Assembly: GCA_963580285.1 (NCBI GenBank)
Contig: CAUZLF010000234.1
Coordinates: 47,001-111,000 of the forward strand
Length of the DNA: 64,000 nucleotides
Reading direction: 5' to 3'
Source of the DNA: Lucinisca nassula
Taxonomy: Eukaryota; Mollusca; Bivalvia; Lucinida; Lucinidae
Shown here: positions 24,514 to 35,125 of the stretch, in pieces
Layout of the letters: each line of letters starts with the position of its first letter
How positions within the stretch are numbered: the stretch's first letter is position 1
Position numbers and translations under genes: made by a program
The notes under the pieces: model-generated
The model's database searches: none
Told to the model about the DNA's origin: nothing
What the model saw: the letters and a program-made list of their open reading frames with translations, nothing else

Positions 24514-25075
24514 GACTATCGAGATGGTCCAACGCGTTATTGAGGGCTTGTGAAAAATGACGTTGACGCTTAGAAGATTGGTCGCCGTGTCGCTACATAG
24601 TGACGTTATCATTGGAATTAATGTGTGGTTCAATTTATGGATATTTGATAGTTTTGTTTTAATCAAATGCATCTTGGCCAGGTAACGTATTATTTATTCT
24701 CCAATTTTCAGTAATCTCAGTAATTCTCTATCCGAAGAGAGTTAAAGGCACTTTTTTTTTATTGCATAACACCCTCATGACCAGTTATTGAAGAAATCAG
24801 TTTTGAGATAAGATACCTTTGGGATATTCTGACTGTCATACAGGTAGGGGACCAAGAGAGGGTAATCAGTTACCTAGAGGCAATTCACAACTATTTATTT
24901 ACTTGTTTGATAACTATGTCCTGGTTTTGATATTAATGGAATATATTCTTTTTTTTTTATTTTATTTTATTTTTTTCACCATTATTGATAACCATTACTA
25001 AAACATGCCTACTGAAATAACTTGGTTAAATTTTACGACCAAAAATGATAAAAGTCCTGATATCTTTAATATTTC
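24514..25075. other. AT-rich spacer
   Basis: Downstream flank of the Tc1-like remnant with T-rich tracts at 24750 and 24950. No gene, and no terminal inverted repeat is identified. Confidence 0.35.
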
Positions 25076-25375
25076 GGCTCAAACATATATTGTGGGTACT
25101 TGTTAGAACTGCCTCGGGTAGGCGCTTCTAATGAGAACCCACAATTTGTGTTCAAAACATATATTGTGGGTACCTGTTGGAACAGCATCGGTAAGGGTAC
25201 TTCTAACGAGAACCCACAATTTATGTTTTGAGCAGAAATTAAAATATGTATCCCCTCTAAACCCCAGTTTTACTATACAATATTTTTACATTGTGAGTAC
25301 TCGTAAAAAACGCCTCTGCGAGGGTTTCTAACGAGGACAATATATGTTTTCGAATAGAAATAGGAAAAATAATGT
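25076..25375. repeat. Tandem hairpin repeats (about 75 bp)
   Basis: Two adjacent units (about 25079-25154 and 25154-25231) each start with AAACATATATTGTGGGTAC and end with GAGAACCCACAATTTGTGTT or its variant. The ends of each unit are inverted repeats of about 18-20 bp around a loop containing a TCGG-type core and CTTCTAACGAG. A third, more diverged unit follows at about 25275-25352. Words of this family also appear near 19371. It could be a MITE-like or foldback element. Confidence 0.7.
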
Positions 25376-25425
25376 ATACCCCTCCGTACCCCAAATAAAT
25401 AAATAAATGTTCATTGAATGATTAA

Positions 25426-25609
25426 ATCGCGGTGCAAGTCGGACCGTCCATGCTTATAAACCCTATTGGTTTTATTGGGCGACAGGGCTTGAGATGTCAT
25501 TCCATCTCAGTGTCGGGTAAAAGTCCCCAAAAAATTGAAAGCAACATCTCCAAAATGACCTATACAGTGTTTTCAGGGATGTTAAACCTCAAATCAAACA
25601 AACAAACAC
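25426..25609 (+). mobile_element. SINE-like element A, 5'-truncated
   Basis: Only the 3' two thirds of the element is present: GGTGCAAGTCGGACCGTCCATGC through GGGATGTTAAACCTCAAATCAAACAAACAAACA. The 5' part found in full-length copies is missing. Target-site duplication is not evident. Confidence 0.85.
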
Positions 25610-26490
25610 AATGTTGAATTAATCAATTCATTAAGTTTACTGTTTTTCAGATTTGAGTCAATGAAACAATGACTGTCAGAACTTTCCTTTACTTCTTTTT
25701 AAAAAAATATAAATAAAAAAAGAAGTAATTTAAAACAACATTTTGTTGGAAACAATCTCAGTAAAAATATACCATCACACAAATTCCCCTTATAAAGCCC
25801 CCTTTTAAACATATCTGTCAGAGAGTCTCTGCTCATAATCACCTCATAATCACTTAGATAAGATAAGCCTTTGATGTGCACTATGGTCCGAAGGACTTGA
25901 TTACTGGGGTTTATGTAACAGGCCACCCCTTTTATATATAGAAAAAAAAATGTGTCTTTAAGTAAAGCCAGTTTCTTTTCAAACACATCGATTAGTTTCA
26001 GTGAAACGTCATAATTATAATGCCTCTTTCATCCTACATGCCAATTCTCTAAACAAAACATAAAAAAGTCATTACAAGGATAAAATTTGAAAGTTGCGGT
26101 GAGCTCAACGCGACATAATGTATTTTTTAAACGGATAATTTCCGCGTTGTTAGAATGCGTACGACAGACTGTTCATCTGATTGGTTGAAAAAATATTGGG
26201 GCGTGTGGTCTAAAGTTAAGCCAAAGAATTTTGCTCCGATTGGCAGTGCACTCTATCACTACATCTCAGCAGGAAGCTAATTTGTTATCGACTCCTGGTA
26301 AGTGGGAAGAAACTGGTGAAAGCTATTCTGTAGAAAATTTTAATGTTATGAAATGAAGCACAACATAAGTCTTGGTTGCCCTTTATTCAGTTTATCCTTA
26401 TAAGTGGTAACTGCACAATCCGAAATATGTTTTTGTGGTTTTGGTTCACGTTTTACGGCCTTTCAAGATTATTTCACTCATATCGAGGCG
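25610..26490. other. AT-rich intergenic stretch
   Basis: About 880 bp. A 95-codon open frame on the minus strand (25699-25986) is AT-rich and homopolymer-rich, resembles nothing I know, and is not supported as a gene. No repeats are recognised. Confidence 0.35.
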
Positions 26491-26500
26491 ATCGTTAATC

Positions 26501-26656
26501 AGAGGTGGGCGAAAACCTGAGTACCCGAGGAAAAACCACCTGGCATTCCGTGGCAGAACTTGGCGTCTCACATGTGACTCGAGCGACGCTCGAACCACAG
26601 CGGTGAGAGACCTAATGATTAAGAATCAACGCTCTAACCACTAGGCCACGGAGGCC
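26501..26656 (-). mobile_element. tRNA-derived SINE C (tRNA-Lys-like head)
   Basis: The minus strand starts GGGCCTCCGTGGCCTAGTGG, a tRNA-like D arm and A box, then TGATTCTTAATCA (anticodon loop TTCTTAA, CTT as in tRNA-Lys), then GGTTCGAGCGT (B box). A body follows: GTGAGACGCCAAGTTCTGCC, TTTTCCTCGGGTACTCAGG and TTCGCCCACCTCTG. It is flanked by the 8-bp direct repeat CGTTAATC at 26493-26500 and 26657-26664. Related bodies occur at 52481, 54002 and 57754. Confidence 0.82.
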
Positions 26657-26664
26657 CGTTAATC

Positions 26665-27009
26665 TGAAATACGTAAATTATTATTTTAGTTTATTTTTTT
26701 CTTCCTTTTTATAAATCTGAAGCAGCAAATCAGCAGAAGACAAAAAAGATAACTGAGGCATATTTTGTTTTTATTTCTCCTATGGGACTCATTTGAATTG
26801 CCTCACTGAGTGTATTCTTATGAGAACCGTCATCCCCGATCCTGATGCATAATTTTTTTAAACACATATTTTGTGTATTTATTCCAAGTTGTAAACTTAA
26901 TCACTGCGTAGATCCTGATCAGAGAGAAGCCATCTAATCTGGATGTACACTGTTTGCAGAGGTGGGTGTTGTCGAGTTTAGTATTTACAGCAAGAAATCA
27001 TCTGGACTA
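26665..27009. other. AT-rich spacer
   Basis: No gene or recognised repeat. It contains a T-rich region and a short TCATTTGAATTGCCTCACTGAGTGTATTCTTATGAGAACC segment that loosely resembles the hairpin family at 25076. Confidence 0.4.
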
Positions 27010-27620
27010 TTGCTTACAATACTCTGGTTAGGCCACAGTTTGAGCATGCTTCGGCTGTCTGGAGCACCTACGCGAAGGAAGATATAAATAAAATAGAGAT
27101 GTTGGAAAGACGGGCTGCTCTTTGGTTTTGAAATGACTACCCACCATATATTGTTTTCCAGTTTCCCCGTGTCGCGGGTCGTCAGTTGGTCGGGTCCCAG
27201 GGAACGAATCCATGCTGGCCCTACACCGAAGCCGTTCGGTGGTAGCCCTATTTCCCGTTGCCGGTGAACAGGTAGACCATCTCATGGCTCCAGCCCCGTC
27301 CGTCCGTCACTCACCATATAGTTGTCTGACAGACATTTTAAGTAATCTTGGATGGCTGTCGCTTGTGCTTCGGCGTTATGGTGCTAAACCAGTTCCTCTA
27401 TATTTTGAACGTCCCATTGTTCAGACATGCCAGTTTTATCTTGTGTACAGACAGATCCATACTTCAGACAGTTATTATTATTACTAATTCTTCCTAATCT
27501 GGAATAGGTTACCAGCTAATCACGTCCTTGATTCAGATGTTGACTCCTTCAAACCAGGAGTCAGTAGCAGCAGCCATACGCTCTCTTAAAGCATATACTG
27601 TATGATCTTGTTTTGTAAAC
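27010..27620 (+). pseudogene. LINE reverse transcriptase C-terminal fragment
   Basis: 27018-27140 encodes AYNTLVRPQFEHASAVWSTY and INKIEMLERRAALWF, typical of the post-catalytic 'thumb' part of CR1/L2-like non-LTR reverse transcriptases (family consensus near TLVRPQLEYASAVWSP...IE.VQRRAARWV). After an insertion at 27151-27311 the sequence resumes with LTDILSNLGWLSLVLRRYGA (27327 on) and, near 27500, WNRLPANHVLDSDVDSFKPG. The catalytic domains are absent: this is a 5'-truncated, frameshifted copy. Confidence 0.75.
27151..27311. mobile_element. 161-bp insertion with 9-bp target duplication
   Basis: This GC-rich segment interrupts the LINE fragment and is bounded by CACCATATA at 27142-27150 and again at 27312-27320. 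Removing it restores a plausible LINE coding context. It has no tRNA-like head, no poly(A) tail and no obvious terminal inverted repeat. Its family is unknown to me; a non-autonomous DNA element or a short retroposon are both possible. Confidence 0.7.
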
Positions 27621-27649
27621 TCAACTCTATCACCTTTGTTCACTTTAAT

Positions 27650-27765
27650 TTTACATTTTTATGCTGCACTACCTCACTTTGAGAGTTTCACACTTTTTAT
27701 GCTGCACTTTCTCACTTTGAGAGTTTCTCACTTTTTATGCTGCACTATCTCAAAACTGTGTAACT
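27650..27765 (+). repeat. Short tandem repeat, about 46 bp, 2.5 copies
   Basis: CTTTTTATGCTGCACT-(A/T)-CCTCACTTTGAGAGTTTC recurs at about 27655, 27693 and 27735 in the 3' untranslated region of the LINE fragment. Confidence 0.8.
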
Positions 27766-27784
27766 CTGGGTTTTATATTTTCTA

Positions 27785-27878
27785 TTTCTGCTCTTCTTAA
27801 CGTTTCTCGCTTATGACCTGCAAAGAGGGTTGACGTGTCGTGAAACATGAACGCATTGCCATCATCTGATGTAGATTG
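27785..27878 (+). mobile_element. 3' end of the RNase H-type LINE, fragment
   Basis: GCTTATGACCTGCAAAGAGGGTTGACGTGTCGTGAAACATGAACGCATTGCCATCATC matches the 3' terminus of the LINE at 43564 (other strand), which reads GCTTATGACCCACAGAGAGGGTTGACGCGTCGTTAAACACGAAAGCATCATCATC. It is either a heavily truncated relative or a 3' end shared between LINE families. Confidence 0.7.
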
Positions 27879-28430
27879 TGTGTACTCCATAGATCGAGGC
27901 GGTCCTCAATGTGTACTACAATTACGTTCTGAACAGAAATAAGAAAAAATATCAATATGTTCCACATTTTTCGGTTGTAAAATTATCAAAATATTTGAGA
28001 AGGCGCGGCAACGAAATTTATTTATTTGTTTAACGAACAAACTAGAGCGGGATATTAAGTCTCTTATGTTGCAATTTTATACTTATTTTAATAAGAATCA
28101 AAGTCTTGAAGTGGGATTTTTGCACTACACACATTAGTAAACTAAATGTAACTTAACCAAACTCATTTTGCCGGTATAATAGCATAAATGACCATTATAT
28201 TTGTCAATGTCATAACATCAGCTGATCGTTAGGAAACCATTCACCAGAGTAAATATATGTTGCATTTATTTCAGATGAGAAAATGAACCTAGAAAGTATT
28301 TCATGATCAATCTCCACGAAAGAAAGTTGTCGATCCGACAGGTATTGAACCCGAAAAAGTAACGTAGAAATAGACATGAACATAAAAGATAAAAAAGGGA
28401 AATTTTCCTCCTGGAGACAAACCGGGTTTA
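27879..28430. other. AT-rich intergenic stretch
   Basis: About 550 bp without recognised genes or repeats. A 78-codon open frame on the minus strand (28210-28446) has no recognisable domain and is not supported. Confidence 0.35.
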
Positions 28431-28431
28431 A

Positions 28432-28698
28432 AAGAACAAACAACACACAGGTTGGGCTAAATGGGATCTTTAATTTCTATCTACTACTCCTGCCTACAGA
28501 GCGCGCACATGTAAAGAGTACATCATTATTAATCATTCAATGCTGCTGCGCCGTTCGCGCACACATGTAAAGAGAACATCATTATGTATTATTCAATGTT
28601 GCTGCGCCGTTCGAGTGTCTATAAAATGAACACATTACGAGATATAAATGTGATGAAAGGTTGAATAATACTTTAAAGTTCATTTCATTCAAATCATA
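28432..28698. repeat. Duplicated 265-bp segment, copy 1
   Basis: Starts with AGAACAAACAACACACAGGTTGGG and ends with TTCATTTCATTCAAATCAT. It is repeated 499 bp downstream with about 10 percent differences. Internally, GTTGCTGCGCCGTTCG and CACATGTAAAGAG.ACATCATTAT recur twice. The sequence GGAGACAAACCGGGTTT just before copy 1 reappears as TTGAGACAAACTGGGTTT just after copy 2. Confidence 0.85.
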
Positions 28699-28931
28699 AA
28701 ATTTTGCTCCAAAATATGAAGTCCATTCCATTAGTTAAACAGCAATAAAGTAAAAGGTGGGCAACTTGATGGGTATTAAAACATGTTTCCAGCGCAAAAA
28801 CTAAAACAACACTGAGCCGGGGAGAACAAAGTTCCCATGACCGGAATTGATATGAAGCAGATGTGGCCAAAGGCCAGCGCACAAGTTGCTGACCCTCCAA
28901 ACAAAATTAGACGATTCTAATTCCATTTAAT
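28699..28931. other. Spacer between duplicated segments
   Basis: About 230 bp of unique-looking sequence. A 68-codon minus-strand open frame overlaps it without recognisable features. Confidence 0.4.
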
Positions 28932-29195
28932 AGAACAAACAACACACAGGTTGGGCTAAATGGGAGCTTTCATTTGTATCTACTACTTCTGCCTACAAAG
29001 CGCGCAAATGTAAAAAGTACATTATTATTTATTATTCAATGTTGCTGCGCCGTTCGCGCGCACATGTAAAGAGTACATCATTTTTATTATTCAATGTTGG
29101 TGCGCCGTTTGAGTGTCTATAGAATGCACACATTACGACATATAAATGTGATGCAAGGTTGAATAATACTTTAAAGTTCATTTCATTCAAATCAT
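28932..29195. repeat. Duplicated 265-bp segment, copy 2
   Basis: Second copy of the segment at 28432, same orientation and ending in the same TTCATTCAAATCAT. The arrangement with a shared flank on opposite sides suggests tandem duplication followed by internal loss, or two related insertions. Confidence 0.85.
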
Positions 29196-29734
29196 TCCTT
29201 CTTGAGACAAACTGGGTTTCAGATCACCAAGGCCTGTTTTCAAAACTTCTTTCAAAACAGAAATTGTACATAAGGTGCATTATAAACTGTAAATAGTAAA
29301 AAATAAAGGATTCATCAACTCATGCCTGACAATATCTACTCCATTTGAGGTTTACCGAGGACAGCAGAATCTATATGTTACAGTTAAAATTAGCGACATG
29401 TCTACGAAACTGTAATATGAAATAAGGCATGGTTATTGTTATGTAAATCAATCCTGCCAGTACTGTAAAATAAAAATGTTTTGTTTGATTACAGGATATA
29501 TTACGATCGATCATCGAAAGTAATCGGACAGGAAGTTTTGATTATCGATTACAATCGAAAGCTGTTAAACAAATGTATACACCAGGTTTTAACCCAAAAC
29601 AAACAGGTTGGTCCCATAATTTCACACTGTAAAAGCTGAAAAAACAAACATACTTTATGATTGGCGTGCAGGATTTGTGTTCCATTATCCTTCATTTTTG
29701 CAGTCATTGAAATGTCTATAGTCACTGGTGTGCT
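29196..29734. other. AT-rich intergenic stretch
   Basis: About 540 bp. I see no gene, array or recognised transposon. Confidence 0.35.
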
Positions 29735-29747
29735 TCAGTCTCTATGA

Positions 29748-30051
29748 GGCCGGCCTCAGTGGCTCAGTCGGATGCGCGTCTGACCGGTGATCAGGAGGAC
29801 GCGGGTTCGCCTCCCGCCGGGGTCGGCAACAGTCTTTCGTGGAAATTGTTCATGAAATCTTTTCTACGGTCATTCTCTCCCTTCTGCTGATTCAAGAAGG
29901 GCAGTTGTCAGTTTCTGGCGAAAGAATGTGCACTGTACTGGTTAACTGCTTACGTATAAGCCTGCCCAGGAAAGTGTTTATAGGTAAACTGACCGGCTCA
30001 AAACTGACTTAAATAGTGTTGTCTGGGCCGTAAAACTCCAATACAAACAAA
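29748..30051 (+). mobile_element. tRNA-derived SINE B with 13-bp TSD
   Basis: A 304-bp element with a tRNA-like head, a unique body (GGAAATTGTTCATGAAATC, GCCTGCCCAGGAAAGTG) and the 3' end GTCTGGGCCGTAAAACTCCAATACAAACAAA. It is flanked by TCAGTCTCTATGA at 29735-29747 and TCAATCTCTATGA at 30052-30064, one mismatch in 13. The precise boundaries and the tail make this a clear retroposed SINE. Confidence 0.92.
29749..29827 (+). ncRNA. tRNA-like head of SINE B
   Basis: GCCGGCC at the start pairs with GGTCGGC at the end as a 7-bp acceptor stem with one wobble. TCTGA/TCAGG forms the anticodon stem around loop CCGGTGA, and GCGGG/CCCGC is a perfect T stem around TTCGCCT. The A box is TGGCTCAGTCGG and the B box GGGTTCGCCTC. 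Position 33 is C instead of the universal U, so it is a tRNA relative and unlikely to be a decoding tRNA. Confidence 0.85.
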
Positions 30052-30064
30052 TCAATCTCTATGA

Positions 30065-30344
30065 AATGTTACTATAACAATGTTTTATGATGAAGTTTAA
30101 ATATATGTCATACCGACTCAAAATCTAGGTTACAAGATCAATATTGAACTTGTTCATGCTGTCTGTAGGCCTAACATTAGCTTTAATCTTCATGAATCTT
30201 GACGGAGGAAATCTCTATTGCAATGGCATAAGTTATACCAGGTTAAAACTAGGTCAATAGGTTTCATAATTTTACAAAAATGTACCAGATTAGCTTTGTC
30301 AAACTCTTATGGTTCTTTTACGTATGTGACCGACGACAAATAGG
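30065..30344. other. AT-rich spacer
   Basis: About 280 bp with no recognised feature. Confidence 0.35.
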
Positions 30345-30498
30345 GTCTCGCCTCCGTCCATCGGTGTTGGAGAAATGGATTGGGTTGCATGGTGCTTCCA
30401 CGCAGAGCTGAATCAGACCACACACGAGTACTGATAAACTGTTTAGAAAGATTATGCCTGCCCAGTCAAAGCGGTATGAGTCAGATCGTCCAGTGCAT
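30345..30498 (+). mobile_element. SINE-like element A, diverged 5' part
   Basis: CCATCGGTGTTGGAGAAATGG, GGTGCTTCCACGCAGAGCTGAATC, CACACGAGTACTGATAAACTG and CGGTATGAGTCAGATCGTCC follow the 5' half of element A in order. The 3' half is missing. Confidence 0.75.
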
Positions 30499-30999
30499 TT
30501 AAGGCTTCTGGTTAGTAACCAATATCGAACATTTTGGAGAGGTCTAATGCATCACATAATAGATATGCGTATAGAAGTCGCAGATAAAATTGACTAGACG
30601 GAGTTACTGAGGTATTGTCAATATATGTTAAATTCGCTGAGTCCACCTGAGCCATTCGCATGCTTTCATCAAGCGGACCAACAGGCCATATACGCAACAG
30701 CTTTTTTTGTGTTACAGCTGAATTCACACATTCACCTATTTGTTAATAGAACATTCCAAGGGCAGGTGAAAACGATAGCTCCGCCTAGTCAATCTATTCC
30801 GCGACTACTATACCTTAGCCCAGATATGCCTAGCATCACTTATATGGGATATAAGTAAGTATTGTAGACCAAGATCAGACGCAGCACAACGCGGCGTCGG
30901 ATCTGGATCTACATCGATTACTAAAAGAACATTCATTCTTGCTAAACTTATCACTAAAAAAAACCTGACGACCCTACAGTTGGAAATGGACCGCTCCGA
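30499..30999. other. Spacer with an interspersed repeat
   Basis: Around 30570-30650 the words GTCGCAGATAAAATTGACTAG.CGG, CAATATATGTTAAATTCGCTGAGTCCAC are matched at 54113-54187 on the same strand, so an unclassified repeat is present. The rest shows no gene. From about 30870 there is weak similarity to 22440-22500 on the other strand. Confidence 0.45.
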
Positions 31000-31735
31000 A
31001 CTTATTAGGTGGAAGATTCCATTGTCATATTTGGTTTAGCAAATACAGAAGACACTGATCAGACGTCGCATTCTGTGGCCTCTAATCAGAGTCTTCGATA
31101 TTTTCGAATGCCCCAGTAAAGGGACGCTTGGCATTTATGGGTGCCAAGGAACTCGTTTTATACACACTTGGTGATACGAGTCAAAGTGACGAAGTTGACA
31201 AAGTGCGGCGTCTGAAAAGAGTCTAGACTGTTAAATTAAAATGCGGAAAATTTAAAGGTTTTGTTGTTTGATTTGAGGTTTAACGTCCGTGTCAATACTG
31301 AAAAGTTTATTTTGGAGGCGTTGCTTCCAATTTTGGTGGACTATTACACGACATTGAAATGAAATGGCATCTCAAGCCATGTGGCCCAATGAAACCAATA
31401 GGGTTTATAAGCATGGATGGTCCTACTCGCACTGCTTTGCCTCGGCAGGCTGCAGTTTACCAGTACTCGTGTGCGGTCGGGTTCAGCTCTGCGTGGAAGC
31501 ATCATGCAGCCCATCTATTTTTTTCAAGCCTCGATGGGCGGGGGCGGAGAAATTAAAGGGTAAACGACTGACAAGGAAAATTTAAGCTAAACCGTTTTTG
31601 TTTTTTTTGTTTTTTTTTTCGTCTTTTTATGTCCCCACTTCGGAAGGAACAGAGGTAGCATGTTGACTCTGTGGTCAGATAATCTCGATTTTATGGTATA
31701 AGCATGGTTAATGAACAGGCACGTTTGTTTTGTTT
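31000..31735 (-). repeat. Interspersed element of about 440 bp, copy 2 (inverted)
   Basis: The reverse complement of the element at about 21893-22340. Its halves are separated by the SINE-like element at 31259-31543. After removing the SINE and its duplicated target the length (about 435 bp) agrees with copy 1. Confidence 0.6.
31259..31543 (-). mobile_element. SINE-like element A nested in a repeat
   Basis: A full-length minus-strand copy. Flanking sequences GCGGAAAATTTAAAGG (31243-31258) and GCGGAGAAATTAAAGG (31544-31559) form an imperfect direct repeat with two mismatches. It lies inside the inverted copy of the ~440-bp element, so it arrived later. Confidence 0.85.
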
Positions 31736-32269
31736 ATTTATTTGTTGTTCTTTTTTCGTCGGATTTGGTGTCTCCCATTTCCACTCAGCCGGATTGACAC
31801 TGTTGAATAGTTACGCCTCATAAATCAACCTCCCCCAGTACTTAGATTTTATTTATAACAAAAAGTTGAATAAATAAAGTCATGAAGTCTTAGACCAGAA
31901 TATGTATGTGTTTAAAACATCAGAATGTCCATGCGTGCGATGCACGTGTGAAATATCTGATGTTTTCAATAGACAGGATGATAATTTGTCGGGGTGGACC
32001 TTCAAAGATATGTGGTAGTCAGCTAAGCCGGAGGAAATTAAGATAGTTATAGGACGATTAATTAATGAATACATATTCCAGTTTGAAAAAGAGTTAATAC
32101 TCTTGGTCATAAATCCAGTATGTTGTCTTTTATAGCCCTTTTGAAGATAAATAAAAAAGAAGACGAAGGAAAAAAGAACACTTTTGAAATGATAAATTAA
32201 ACATCAATTACATGTACTAGAACGGAAAAGGACTTTAGATATGTTCAGTTCAAGTTTTATTTGGATAAA
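31736..32269. other. AT-rich spacer
   Basis: About 530 bp. The 76-codon minus-strand open frame at 31880-32110 has no recognisable motif. No repeat is identified. Confidence 0.35.
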
Positions 32270-32385
32270 CAAACACAAAAAGTTTTATTCAAGAGCGTTG
32301 TAAAGAAATAAGACATTACTCGCTCGCCCCTCAGTACTTTCGTACTGAAAGTACTGAAAGTACTGAGAGGCGAGCGAGTGATTTA
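32270..32385. mobile_element. Inverted 3' ends of the GIY-YIG Penelope-like family
   Basis: 32270-32337 is the complement of the 3' region seen at 21229-21290 (CAAGAGCGTTGTAAA, GACATTACTCGCTCGCC.CTCAGTACTTTC). It is immediately followed by a forward copy, GAAAGTACTGAGAGGCGAGCGAGTGAT. Together they make a palindrome at 32319-32383. Opposite-orientation adjacent ends are a known habit of Penelope-like insertions. Confidence 0.65.
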
Positions 32386-34716
32386 CGTAGTGAGAGAGAG
32401 AGAGCAATGAATGCGAGGCCAGCATGTTTCAAAACAAACAAAGACGATTCCTTATCTGATGTATGTAGCCATTTGAACGCCTTATAAATGTGTCATATTA
32501 TCGTCATCAATTCCTTATCGTATTGCTTGTTGTTTTTTTTTTCATGATGTTACGTAAATGATTAACTAAGTGAAAGAATGAATGAGAAAGTGAGTTAGAG
32601 TGGGTGAGTAAGACATTTGACTGAATGTGTGTGTGACAAATATGTCTTCACTGAAACAAAGCATATCAACGTTATCTGATGTTTGTAGCACTGTGTACAT
32701 TTTCCTTCTGTGAAACATAATATATACAGAAACGCATGACAAATCTTATTCATGATATGTGAATACTTGAATGAGTGAGTGAGAGACCGACGAGACTGAG
32801 TTATTACGAGCTTGTCTGACTGAGTGCGTGGTAAGCCTGTCTCAGTGGAAACAAGCTTATTTCATCGGATGTGCGTAGCACTTTTAACAGTTTTCCAATG
32901 CACACATAATCTATTAAATATCGTTTGACGTGTAATATTTATAATTAAATCATATATCATGTAATGAGGGAATGAGACATTTAGAGAGTGAGTGAGAGTG
33001 GGTGTGTGGGGCTTTTGACTGAATGAGTAAGACACATATGTCTTCACTGAAACAAACAATATAATATTTATCTGATGTGTGTAGCACTGTGAACACTCTA
33101 CCAGTGCGCCGTATTATATGACAAATATCTTTATGATAGGTAAATACTTGAATGAGTAAGTGAATGAGTGATTGAGAGACCGATGAGATTAAGTGAGTGG
33201 GAGTTTGACTGAGTGAGAGCGTTGTAAGCCTGTCTTAATCGGAACAAAGCTTATTTCTTCGGATGTGTGTAGCACTGTGGACACTTTTCCGATTCGCCGC
33301 GTTATCGTGTTTCTTTCATACAATATTATGTAAAAACTGAGTTTGTGAGTCGGAGTCTTTTAGTCAGCGAGTGTGTCAATCATGGGTGGAAGCAAGCGAA
33401 GAGAGAATTGCGTGACAAGCATATGTATGTGCTTATGGGAGAGATAAAAGAAAAAAATATATATTTATTATTATGATCTTTGTTGCATCGTGAACACCTT
33501 TCAAATATACCACATTATCTAGCCAGTATTGCATGCTTACCATGCGCTCATTCAATCAAGATCTCCATTGACTCACTCTCACTCACTCTTTTACTCGCTC
33601 ATGTACTCACTTGTTCACTCACTCGCATACTCCCTCACTCGCTCATTTAACTCACTCAGTCACACACCCATTCGGATAGTCACTGTGGACACTTTTCCGA
33701 TGCGCCATGTCGTTTGATGTGTTTTATTCATACAATATCATGTAACAACTTTGAGTTAATGAGTCTATTATTCCAAGAGTGTGTCAATAATGGGTGGAAG
33801 CAAGCGGAGCACTTAATTGAGGAGTGCGTGGCAAGCATATGTAGGTATTCAAGGGTAAAATGAAAGAAATTATATTTTCATATGACGTGTGTTGCCTTGT
33901 GGACACCCTTCAAAAATGCCAAAATTATCTAGCCAGTATCGCATGAATTGTTTGAGTCATTGATAAAATGGGAATACATGAAAGAGTAAATGACTAACCG
34001 AATGAGTGAGTATTTGAGTGAGTGAATAAAAGTCAGCGAGTGAGTGAGTCAGTGGGTGAGTGAGTATATTGACTGAATGAGCACATGGCAAACATTATTT
34101 CATAAAATTTCAATAAACATGTACAAAAATATATATGGATATGAGAGGTTTTCTATCCAAATGTTAGTTTCCGCATAACATTAACGCGATATATATTTTT
34201 TCTATTTATGGTCAACATCATCTTCCCATGTACAACCGTTTGAAGCAAATAACACCTGGATGTGTGTTTTGTGAGTGGCAGAGATCAATGAATACGAGGC
34301 CAGACAAGTAAAGTATATTACTTTATTTGATGTACCTAGCAATTTGAACGCCTTACAAATGTGTCATATTATCGTTATCAATTCTTTATCGTGTTGCATG
34401 TTTTATTCACGATGTTATTTAAATGACTGCATTAGTGGAAAATGAATGAGATAGTGAGTAAGAATTGGTGTGTATGACATTTGACTGAATGAGTGCGCGG
34501 CAAATATGTCTTCATTGAATCAAAGAGTATCTTCTTTATCTGATGTTTGTAGCACTGTCAACACATTCCTAGTGCGACACATAATATATCCGGAAGAGTA
34601 TGACAAATCTTATTCTTGATATGTGAATACTGGGATAAGTAAGTATGTGAATGATGATTAGGAGACCAATGAGAACATGTGAGTTGGAGCTTGCCTCACA
34701 GAGTCGCATTGGAAAC

Positions 34717-35125
34717 AAAGTAGAAGTAAATCAAAGATCAGGAATTGATACAATTAACTTACTCCACCCATAAAAGACACCAAAGGGAAAGAAATACAAA
34801 CATTAAGCGACCAGACCATAATGGAAACCTAAACAAAGGAAGGCCATAAGGACAGTTACTTTCCCACAAAATGGCCATATGGCCATCCAAAATTAAAAGA
34901 CACAAGTGATACAGACAGTAAGTAACAAACAACAACATATATAAATCGCCACAGAAGAGCCGCCTTGGAACGGTCAGTGGAAGATTTCCACTGGGGAGCT
35001 TAAATCGATTTTACGTGGCCACAATCCTCGCCCTTACTTCCGTCGCGCTTTAGACAAATAATATGTTCAGTCCGCATGAAGGCCTCCTAACTCATCAGTG
35101 CAACATCTCCGTGAACACAAAAATA
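34717..35125 (-). mobile_element. Penelope-like 3' region, solo copy
   Basis: Plus-strand AAAGTAGAAGTAAA, CCATATGGCCATCC, GCTTAAATCGATTTTACGTGG and ACTCATCAGTGCAACATCTCC are the complement of the 3' untranslated region seen at 4990-5534. It ends at CGTGAACAC, short of the coding part. It is a 5'-truncated insertion into the 180-bp array. Confidence 0.85.

Noticed and set aside
25699..25986. 95-codon minus-strand open frame
   Set aside because: AT-rich, with homopolymer-encoded Phe/Leu runs, no recognisable motif and no repeat copy showing conservation.
28210..28446. 78-codon minus-strand open frame
   Set aside because: No recognisable domain and no codon-level conservation evidence; length is within chance expectation.
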